46,895 nt of DNA. Origin: Bacteroidales bacterium (GTDB lineage: Bacteria; Bacteroidota; Bacteroidia; Bacteroidales; UBA932). This document shows, in pieces, positions 1 to 5,974 of the stretch. Position 1 is the stretch's first letter, and each line of letters opens with the position of its first letter. A program made the position numbers and the translations under genes. The stretch lies in NCBI GenBank assembly GCA_024401855.1, contig JAKSKH010000016.1:1-46895 (forward strand), written 5' to 3'. The notes below the pieces were generated by a model. That model searched no databases. It saw nothing but the letters and a program-made list of their open reading frames with translations, and was not told where the DNA came from.

Positions 1-1
1 T

Positions 2-445
2 CTGGGAGGCCTGCTCATAGTCGACGGATGATTTCTTCCCCTCGGCGATTGCGTTGAGAGCCTCAAGCGCCTGGTTGCCGCTGGTGCGCGCATTTGCGGC
101 GAGCTGACTTACGCTTTGAAGATTCCTGAGAGAAGTGGCGAGTTCCTCTTTGCCTTCGGATACGGTTGTGGCAATGTTTACGAGCTCGTCGAACTCCGTC
201 ATACGGGAAGTGAGGACGGTGAGGGAAGCGGTGGCTTTCTCAAGTTCCTCGGGATTGCTGGTGATTTTCTCCTGAAAAGCGCTCATCGCCGGACTTACTA
301 CATTTTTATTGAATTTTGACGCTTTTGAGATATCACCTTGAGCAAGATCCGGTGTTATCTCTGCCCCCCTGAAGAAGAAGCCGGCCGCTCCTCCTACCAG
401 AAAGCCTATGACTGTGGCCAGTGCCAATTTGGAATTGGTTTTCAT
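2..445 (-). CDS. Small membrane-anchored protein, partial (C-terminus beyond window edge)
   Basis: The frame is open from an ATG at 445 to the left edge, giving 148 codons. Residues 5-26 form one hydrophobic segment (LALATVIGFLVGG and onward), so the protein is probably held in the membrane by its N-terminus. The rest is helical and polar, rich in Ala, Glu and Ser, with no Cys. A DISKASKF stretch follows the anchor; the next gene upstream (458-730) has DISKAAKF at the equivalent place, so the two are paralogues. The genes are 12 bp apart and probably share the promoter at 779-786. It resembles small Bacteroidales proteins of unknown function; I assign no function. The true C-terminus is not visible. 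Confidence 0.75.
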   Translation of the reverse strand, partial: MKTNSKLALATVIGFLVGGAAGFFFRGAEITPDLAQGDISKASKFNKNVVSPAMSAFQEKITSNPEELEKATASLTVLTSRMTEFDELVNIATTVSEGKEELATSLRNLQSVSQLAANARTSGNQALEALNAIAEGKKSSVDYEQASQ

Positions 446-457
446 AGTGGATAATTT

Positions 458-730
458 TTATTTTACAATTATTATTTCCATACTTTTCCCATCATCATCA
501 ACTGCCTCATATCTGACTGTGTCTCTGCTTTGAGCGGAATCATCTCTGACGGTGGGAATATCCGTGAACTTCCCGAATTTGGCTGCCTTGGAGATATCTG
601 CAGATGTATTTCCTTTATCAACTCCGAACTCGGACCCGGGATTGCCGAAAACGACTCCCAGGACAAAACCGACCAGAGTTCCGGTCAGGACCCCAAGGAA
701 TACATTTTTCTTTGTTTCTGTCATTGCCAT
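458..730 (-). CDS. Small membrane-anchored protein, paralogue of its downstream neighbour
   Basis: This 90-residue protein has a glycine-rich hydrophobic segment (about residues 9-29, FLGVLTGTLVGFVLGVVFG), then DISKAAKF, then a short polar tail ending in a beta-like EIIIVK. It shares the anchor and DISKA motif with the gene at 2-445 but lacks the long helical extension. The start is ATG 730; an in-frame ATG at 724 (MTETKK) is an alternative. A TACTTTTG box at 779-786 would start the transcript about 45 nt upstream. Function is unknown. A tandem pair of a short and a long version suggests duplication followed by divergence. Confidence 0.72.
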   Translation of the reverse strand: MAMTETKKNVFLGVLTGTLVGFVLGVVFGNPGSEFGVDKGNTSADISKAAKFGKFTDIPTVRDDSAQSRDTVRYEAVDDDGKSMEIIIVK

Positions 731-778
731 TGTTTGTATTGTTTATTCAAATTGCGGACTTTCCTCGGTTGGCTGTTG

Positions 779-786
779 CAAAAGTA
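779..786 (-). promoter_or_regulatory. Bacteroidetes -7 box (TACTTTTG) for the two small membrane genes
   Basis: On the minus strand the sequence TACTTTTG matches the Bacteroidetes TAnnTTTG consensus. It lies upstream of ATG 730 with no other gene between. I did not identify a clear -33 TTTG. Confidence 0.45.
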
Positions 787-842
787 AGACAAGAAATCAG
801 GATTTGGACTGCAAAAAATGGAAAATTCCAGAAAATGCACGA

Positions 843-1955
843 TTATTCCGCCGATTCTCTGAATTTTGACGGGGACATACCCGTCACTTTCGTAAAATTC
901 CTATAGAAAGTGCTCACGTTAGAGTAGCCCGCCATATCGGAAATCTCCTCCATCGACAAGTTTTCTTTCTGCAGGAGCCTCTTGGATTCCTCCACACGCA
1001 GGCGGTTGACAAACGACATGAACGTCTCCCCGTAATGGTAATGGAGATAATCCGAGACATATTTCGAATTTACACCTATCCTCGTTGCCAGGTCGATCAG
1101 ATTGACATTCTGTTCCAGATAGAACTTGTCTTCCACCAATTTCCCGATGCGGGATTGGATTACGTCGTTTGCGACAGGAGTTCTCATCCTTTCCGCCTGC
1201 TGTTGCGCCATCTTCCCGAGTTCCTCCGCAGTATAGCGGACACGGCATACGCACAGTGCGGCGATTGCATAGAAAAGGACTGACACGACAGCCTGCAACA
1301 CCGGAAGCCAGGACGGCAATACGCTCCGGGAAATGAAACCGGACACGCCAAGGATAATAAGCCGCAATCCCATAAGCGAAAGGATAGAGACAACAGGTAT
1401 CAATGTACGTGCGTTAAGGTCGGAATAGTAATTTTCAAGAGATTTCAGATAACCGGACAGATTTATTATGCTGAATACCTGTATGAAAAGATACTCTGCC
1501 AGATACAGGGCATATGCCGTCCTGTCCAGGGTCAGCAGGACTGAGACTCCCGTGCTTACTGACTCTGAACGACCCTGAATCAGACGGAAGAAAACTTCTC
1601 TGTCACTGGGGGTTATGCCTGACACTACCGGCAGATAGACGGCCAGGAATATGACAGCTGTCTGAAAAATCCACAAATTCCGGCTGCGTATTCTCTCTTC
1701 CCGGAGAAGAGGCCGGACGGCAAGATAGTAAAAAGCCGGCGTGACCAGCAACATAGCCAGATACAGCACATATACCGGCAGATGGAATGTCTCTGCCCTG
1801 TAGATTAGAGATATGTTCAACAGCGAAGTGAGCCCTTCGAACAGAAATGTGAACCCCATTGCTTTATGGAAGCGGCGAAGGGAAGGGCAGGAAACAAAGA
1901 TATATGTTACTGCCAGTATGGCTGCGAAAGCCGGTATATATAGCCAAAGACTCAC
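843..1955 (-). CDS. AraC-family regulator with N-terminal membrane domain
   Basis: The N-terminal 230 residues contain about six to seven hydrophobic segments. The C-terminal 100 residues form a double helix-turn-helix of the AraC type: ATRIGVNSKYVSDYLHYHYG is the first helix pair, and SMEEISDMAGYSNVSTFYRNF with the closing TGMSPSKFR is the signature half. The product is therefore probably a membrane-bound sensor that regulates genes directly. I place the start at GTG 1955, because a perfect TATCTTTG box ends 4 nt upstream; the frame can be read back only to a TTG at 1973 that lies inside or upstream of that box. This gives 370 residues. Neighbours do not reveal a target; the small membrane pair downstream is a candidate. 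Confidence 0.85.
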   Translation of the reverse strand: MSLWLYIPAFAAILAVTYIFVSCPSLRRFHKAMGFTFLFEGLTSLLNISLIYRAETFHLPVYVLYLAMLLVTPAFYYLAVRPLLREERIRSRNLWIFQTAVIFLAVYLPVVSGITPSDREVFFRLIQGRSESVSTGVSVLLTLDRTAYALYLAEYLFIQVFSIINLSGYLKSLENYYSDLNARTLIPVVSILSLMGLRLIILGVSGFISRSVLPSWLPVLQAVVSVLFYAIAALCVCRVRYTAEELGKMAQQQAERMRTPVANDVIQSRIGKLVEDKFYLEQNVNLIDLATRIGVNSKYVSDYLHYHYGETFMSFVNRLRVEESKRLLQKENLSMEEISDMAGYSNVSTFYRNFTKVTGMSPSKFRESAE

Positions 1956-1959
1956 AATG

Positions 1960-1967
1960 CAAAGATA
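1960..1967 (-). promoter_or_regulatory. -7 box TATCTTTG four bases before the AraC-type GTG start
   Basis: TATCTTTG on the minus strand is a perfect TAnnTTTG match. Only four bases (CATT) separate it from GTG 1955, so the transcript would be leaderless or nearly so. The same spacing occurs at mutS and at the glycosyltransferase gene. Confidence 0.6.
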
Positions 1968-2163
1968 ATACAATCAGGCGATAGCGGAAGCTATAATACG
2001 CATAGTCCGCTAATTTTCTGTACCGAATTAGTTTCGTCCGTATATGCGGACAAAACTTACTCGGATATTGGAACCGGCTGACGAACTAAGTTTGCGGCTC
2101 ACCACCGCCCTGTCATGGTCAGAGTGTGTCTGCTGGACATGCTGAGATTGGAATGCATCAAAA

Positions 2164-2186
2164 AAAGCACCTGCCGGAGGTGCTTT
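2164..2186 (-). terminator. Rho-independent terminator (possibly bidirectional)
   Basis: AAAGCACCT and AGGTGCTTT pair over 9 bp around a 5-nt loop. Read on the minus strand the hairpin is followed by a run of T (the A run at 2160-2166), directly behind the stop of the frame ending at 2190. It would end transcription of the XRE/pseudogene unit. On the plus strand the T run is short. Confidence 0.7.
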
Positions 2187-2189
2187 CTG

Positions 2190-2774
2190 TCAAATATGAG
2201 GTATAATGTGTGGTGTTGGTGTGGGTTGTGTATAGAAATCACTGCTGCAATATTGTTTTGTTCTCCCACAAGAACATTCGAAATACATCCTGGTATGAGT
2301 CGTATTTTCATAATAGGGAAAAAACACCTTATCTCCATTCTCCACTATCTCCACATTCCATTCATTCCACCAGAAAGATTCTTCCACCGGAACCCAGTAA
2401 CTTCCAGTAGAAGTAGCCTCTCCAGGTTGAGGCGCCCCTGGATTCATACACGTGACATAATACATTGCTCCACATTCACAGGTGTATTCTATTGTGACAG
2501 CAGAAAGACCGTCTGTCACCTCTGGTTCCGTGACTTTTTCATGCGAGATGGTGACGAATGCCGTTGCCGAACCCGCTCTTGGTCTGGACCGGAGAGAAAA
2601 CGGCCTTATGGATGAACCTTTCAGTGTCGGACAGAATCTCTGCGTACTTCGCAGGTGTCACTGATATGTCAAGGTAAAAATTGGTGCTCTTATCCCCACC
2701 GCCTCTGAAGTCTTCGGTTCCTTGACGGTCCCGTCATCAAAGTCCGGAACTATGCCATAGCAAACTTCATACAC
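2190..2774 (-). pseudogene. Frameshifted hypothetical gene downstream of the XRE regulator
   Basis: Three minus-strand pieces in different frames read like one broken protein. Piece one starts at GTG 2774 inside the XRE gene (VYEVCYGIVPDFDDGTVKEP). Piece two, in another frame, contains GGGDKSTNFYLDISVTPAKY and AEILSDTERF. Piece three contains TAFVTISHEKVTEPEVTDG and then a Cys-rich tail (CECG, CSCG), ending at 2190 before the terminator at 2164-2186. Only piece three forms a 109-residue open frame of its own, with a GTG start at 2519. I do not recognise the family. Position and overlap suggest it was co-expressed with the XRE protein. Sequencing or assembly error is an alternative to true decay. 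Confidence 0.4.
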
Positions 2775-3055
2775 GATATCCCGAGTTTCACTTCTATATC
2801 AGCAACGCTTTTGAAAGAGAAATTGGTATTGCCTGAAAGGATGCGGCTGACATATTGAGGGGATACGCCGAGTTTGGCGGCTACGTCCGAACGGCTCAGC
2901 CCGTTCTCCTGCATATAGTCAACAATCGACATTGCGACACCCCGTGACCATTTGAGCCACACTTCATTCTCCTGACGCCATTTGGCATCTTCTGTAAAAG
3001 TTGAAGGCATCTCGCTCTGATGAGCCTCCAGAAATTCCAATGTTTTCTGTTTCAT
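2750..3055 (-). CDS. Small XRE-family helix-turn-helix regulator
   Basis: From ATG 3055 the product is 101 residues. The C-terminal half is a helix-turn-helix of the Cro/C1 type: LSRSDVAAKLGVSPQYVSRI is the HTH core and LSGNTNFSFKSVADIEVKLG the following helices. The N-terminal half is a polar helix resembling the leader of HigA-like antitoxins found in Bacteroidetes. The frame can be extended to 3097, but a TACCTTTG box at 3067-3074 lies inside that extension, so 3055 is preferred. A perfect 16-bp palindrome sits just upstream (3094-3109) and is the likely self-operator. The downstream gene appears broken, so any partner may be lost. No HigB-like toxin is visible upstream. Confidence 0.75.
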   Translation of the reverse strand: MKQKTLEFLEAHQSEMPSTFTEDAKWRQENEVWLKWSRGVAMSIVDYMQENGLSRSDVAAKLGVSPQYVSRILSGNTNFSFKSVADIEVKLGISCMKFAMA

Positions 3056-3066
3056 CAGTTTAGATA

Positions 3067-3074
3067 CAAAGGTA
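3067..3074 (-). promoter_or_regulatory. -7 box TACCTTTG of the XRE gene
   Basis: TACCTTTG on the minus strand matches TAnnTTTG and lies 11 nt before ATG 3055. It supports the shorter start for the XRE protein. Confidence 0.5.
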
Positions 3075-3093
3075 TGAAAAAGAATCAAATCTC

Positions 3094-3109
3094 GCAACTT
3101 ATAAGTTGC
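3094..3109. promoter_or_regulatory. Perfect 16-bp palindrome, likely XRE operator
   Basis: GCAACTTATAAGTTGC equals its own reverse complement. It lies 20 bp upstream of the -7 box of the XRE gene, in the -33 region, where a bound dimer would block RNA polymerase. This is the usual layout for self-repressing XRE proteins; binding is inferred. Confidence 0.55.
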
Positions 3110-3262
3110 AAATTCAAAGATTGTCGGGCAAACTTCTCTTTTGCCGAATTATACTTAACTGCCCCCGAAAGAATCGCGCTCACGCGCCACGTTAGAGTAA
3201 CTTCCCATAGGTCGATTATTTTTAAGACGAATTAAATTGTTAAACAAAATACCGTGAATTTC

Positions 3263-3525
3263 GCTGTAAGCCGGGTCACGGAGTCCCGTTGTGTACCCCT
3301 CGACAATGTTGGAAGAGGTTTCCTTGGGTTGTCAGCAACACTGTTCCTACCCTTCAGAACTGTTTAATCACTGACCGCAGGGTCCGGGACTGGGATAAAC
3401 ATCCCGGAGTGCCTATGTATTCTCAACCAACGTAGTTCGGCGGCTGAACCGCTTCACTGAGTCTGGTCAACCGGGCTTTCGGTCTTCCGACCTCAAGTCC
3501 ACGAATTCATTCGTGGGTAGTTGAC
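3263..3525. other. Structured non-coding stretch; possible IS200/IS605-type end or unknown RNA
   Basis: No credible reading frame covers this stretch; all six frames are broken within short distance. It is rich in perfect short stems: TCCGGGA/TCCCGGA (3383-3389 with 3402-3408), GGTC/GACC around a four-base loop (3481-3492), and CCACGAA/TTCGTGG (3499-3516). The last hairpin followed by GTAG and TTGAC (3521-3525) looks like the right end of an IS200/IS605 element, where such hairpins and guide RNAs occur, but no TnpA or TnpB is present. On the minus strand ACCCGGCTTAC near 3263-3276 recalls the 3' conserved core of RNase P RNA, but the other RNase P core elements are missing. The identity is open. 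The sequence from 3110 to 3262 holds nothing I can name. Confidence 0.35.
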
Positions 3526-3562
3526 GGGCATTGATGGATTCAATGGCGTCATCTATCCAAAA

Positions 3563-4107
3563 TCAGTGCACGATCCATTCATCGACCGTTATCGGCTCGA
3601 ACGGATTGCTGTCGATCTTGAACTTGATGGCTTCAAATAAAGTTGATTTATCTGCTCCGGGATAATGATCGTAATCCAACTCCTCCCCGCTTCCGTAGAA
3701 CTTCACGTTGATGGGATAGTATGAGGAGCACCTTTCAATGAGCTCATTGTCCCAGCCGGTCTTCTCGTCGAAGACCGCGGTGGCCCCGGGAATGGTCGGC
3801 AGCGTGACCTTCACGGCGGAATGCGCCACGTCGGCGGGTTTCCAGTCCGCGCCCCACTTGTCGACATGGCCCACGTACTCGTTCTTGTCGGAGGTGACGC
3901 CCCCGGTGTTGAAGTAGACATACACGGACCTGCCTTCGGTGTCTCCCTTGCGCAGGGCTATCGTCTTGCCGTCGGAGATCATCGTCTCCCCCGCATCATC
4001 CAGCGACAGACCGAGATATCTGTCATGCTGTCAGCGGTACTTTCCTCCAGGCAGGGCTTCGGGAAAAAGACGGCCGCGAGCTTGCACGAGGTGTTCGGAT
4101 ATAACAT
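3563..4107 (-). pseudogene. Frameshifted hypothetical gene
   Basis: An open frame of 139 codons runs from ATG 3982 to a stop at 3563 and contains GRSVYVYFNTGG and KTGWDNELIERCSSYYP. Read upstream, its frame continues sensibly (RYLGLSLDDAGETM) to a stop near 4033. A different frame from ATG 4107 (MLYPNTSCKLAAVFFPKPC) runs up to the same point, around 4020. The two look like one protein of about 180 residues broken by a frameshift. The family is not recognised. It lies beside the structured stretch at 3263-3525 and may belong to a decayed mobile or phage-like insertion. The frame from 3982 could also be a real short gene. Bases 4108-4216 hold nothing I can name. Confidence 0.4.
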
Positions 4108-4216
4108 AAGATTTCTTCTCTGCGGAGAAGGGACTCTTCGGGATGAGGCGACAGATGAAGGAAAAAAAGGGGTATTTAAATTTCAATAATGACAAACGAA
4201 TTACATCTTGACGAGT

Positions 4217-5242
4217 TCAGGGCTTGGCTTTTTTCCAGCGCTCAAGGGCAAACTGCTGCATGTCAACAACGGAGTCGCGCTCGTCGACGATTTCATTTCC
4301 GAGTACGGTTTCTATAATGTCCTCCATTGTAATCAGCCCTTCAAAGGCACCGTATTCATTGATCACGGCGGCTATCTGTTCCTTGTTGGCAACCATGCTG
4401 TCCCAGACTTTGTCTATGGTCTCGGTCATGGGGAAGCAGCTTATGCTTCTCTTTATCTCTGCAAGGGTTGCGTCATATTTGTCTTCGGCCATCAGCTGGA
4501 GGGCATCCATCCGGAGAATATATCCGGTAATGTATTCGCTGCTTGTGGAATAGACGGGAATCCTGCTGTGATGCAGGTACCTGCGGTCTTTATAGAAAGT
4601 TTTTATTGTCATCGACTCCGGTGCGATGGCGGCCACGACACGCGGAGTCATGGCATCCTTGACGCAGAGTTCGTCAATGTTGATAAGGTTCTGGATTATC
4701 TCGTTCTCATCTTCTTCGAGCTCTCCGGCCTCCTCCGCCACGTCTGCCATAGCGCCGATTTCCTCGCGTGACACAGATATGTCCTTGTTTTTGGGAGCTA
4801 TCAGCTTCTGGAGAAATTCAATTGAAACAACGATGGGGAACAAAACCAGGATGAGGCAGCGTATGGTATTCGTTGCAAATGCCGTCAACGACTTCCAGTA
4901 GGATGTCCCTATGGTCTTGGGGATGATTTCCGCAAAGACAAGTATGAGAATCGTGGTGACCGCACTCACCAGACCGAACCACTGTGAACCGAAAACCAGT
5001 GTGGCCTGACGACCGACCCCGGCTGCTCCTATGGTGTTTGCAATTGTATTCAGAGACAGAATTGCGGCAAGGGGCCGGGACGGGTTCTGCTTGTATTTCT
5101 TGAGCAGGGAGGCGTGACCATGGCCATCCTCCTCAAGCATGGTTATATATGAGATGGGAGTGCTCATGAGGGTCGCTTCCAGTATTGAGCAAAGGAAAGA
5201 AACCCCCAGAGCGGAACCCAGAAAAATCAGCAGTAGCAGCAT
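4217..5242 (-). CDS. CNNM/DUF21 transmembrane protein with CBS pair (hemolysin-like family)
   Basis: The N-terminal 150 residues hold three to four membrane segments in a DUF21/CNNM arrangement (LGSALGVSFLCSILEATLMS, then LVFAEIIPKTIG, the family hallmark). Two CBS motifs follow (VKDAMTPRV and TMEDIIETVLGNEIVDE). The protein ends soon after and lacks the C-terminal CorC_HlyC domain found in longer relatives. The family is linked to magnesium and cobalt handling; the direction of transport is not shown by sequence. I place the start at ATG 5242 (MLLLLIFLG), 7 bp after the stop of the DUF5020 gene, rather than at 5308 inside it. That gives 341 residues, co-transcribed with mutS and the DUF5020 gene. 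Confidence 0.85.
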   Translation of the reverse strand: MLLLLIFLGSALGVSFLCSILEATLMSTPISYITMLEEDGHGHASLLKKYKQNPSRPLAAILSLNTIANTIGAAGVGRQATLVFGSQWFGLVSAVTTILILVFAEIIPKTIGTSYWKSLTAFATNTIRCLILVLFPIVVSIEFLQKLIAPKNKDISVSREEIGAMADVAEEAGELEEDENEIIQNLINIDELCVKDAMTPRVVAAIAPESMTIKTFYKDRRYLHHSRIPVYSTSSEYITGYILRMDALQLMAEDKYDATLAEIKRSISCFPMTETIDKVWDSMVANKEQIAAVINEYGAFEGLITMEDIIETVLGNEIVDERDSVVDMQQFALERWKKAKP

Positions 5243-5249
5243 AAAATCT

Positions 5250-5957
5250 TTAGAAGACCCATTTTGCGCCCAAGCAAGGGCGGACTTTCCATCCGTGAAC
5301 TCCGGCAAAGTTGCAGCTTATCTCAAGCTCTCCGCCGATGTTCAGGTTATCGCAACCGAAGTGCTGACCTATGTTGTACCAGAGCTGGGGCTCGGAAAGA
5401 AACACGAACTTGTCTCCTGCAGATCCGAGGTATCCGTTCTCTCCCCATATGTCAGCGAACCCGCTGAAAACGAAGCCTTTTACTCCGAAGATATGCCTCA
5501 TTCCCCACACTGCGGTGAACTGTAAGGGGCAGTCGCTGGTAGAACCCTTGAAAGTCTTGTACATAAGTTCGAGGGTGAGAGTGTTGCTGAAGTCTTCGTT
5601 GTGGAAGAGGTAGTTTGCCCCGAACAGCCAGTTTATGTTTCCGAAGTTGACACCCGCATTCATTTCAACGTGGGCGCTCAGGTCCTTGAATGCGGAGTTC
5701 TGCCAGAAGTTCAGGCCCCTTGCAATCTCGAAGTAGCTTCCGTAGGAGCCGGGGGTGCCGTTCTTCTTTGCGTTGAAATCATAGTCGATGAAGAAGAAAG
5801 TGTCTCCCCACTTGTCTCCGTAGTAGCCTTCCAGAGTGGTGGTGACGCATTTCCTGTCATCACCGAAATCATAGAAGACCTGAAGGTTAGTCTGGGCTTT
5901 TGCGGCAAAACTGCAAGCCAGTGTGGCAAAAGCGACGGTAGCGAATATTTTTTTCAT
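5250..5957 (-). CDS. DUF5020 family outer-membrane protein
   Basis: The 235-residue product has a signal peptide (MKKIFATVAFATLACSFAAKAQ) followed by alternating aromatic and polar strands typical of a small outer-membrane barrel. It ends in an aromatic residue (AKWVF), the usual barrel-assembly signal. The start NLQVFYDFG and the strand pattern match the Bacteroidetes DUF5020 family, which is distantly like Tsx nucleoside channels; a substrate cannot be read from sequence. It lies 17 bp after mutS and 7 bp before the CNNM gene on the same strand, with no promoter seen between, so it is probably in the mutS operon. Confidence 0.8.
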   Translation of the reverse strand: MKKIFATVAFATLACSFAAKAQTNLQVFYDFGDDRKCVTTTLEGYYGDKWGDTFFFIDYDFNAKKNGTPGSYGSYFEIARGLNFWQNSAFKDLSAHVEMNAGVNFGNINWLFGANYLFHNEDFSNTLTLELMYKTFKGSTSDCPLQFTAVWGMRHIFGVKGFVFSGFADIWGENGYLGSAGDKFVFLSEPQLWYNIGQHFGCDNLNIGGELEISCNFAGVHGWKVRPCLGAKWVF

Positions 5958-5974
5958 AAATGTGTTAAAAAAGT

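Noticed and set aside
2750-3097. HigBA toxin-antitoxin pair
   Set aside because: The XRE protein is antitoxin-like, but no HigB-like frame is found upstream or downstream.
3263-3525. RNase P RNA (rnpB) on the minus strand
   Set aside because: The ACCCGGCTTAC string fits its 3' core, but the GGAAAGTCCGGG core and the GGTAAGAGC element are missing and the ends do not pair as P1.
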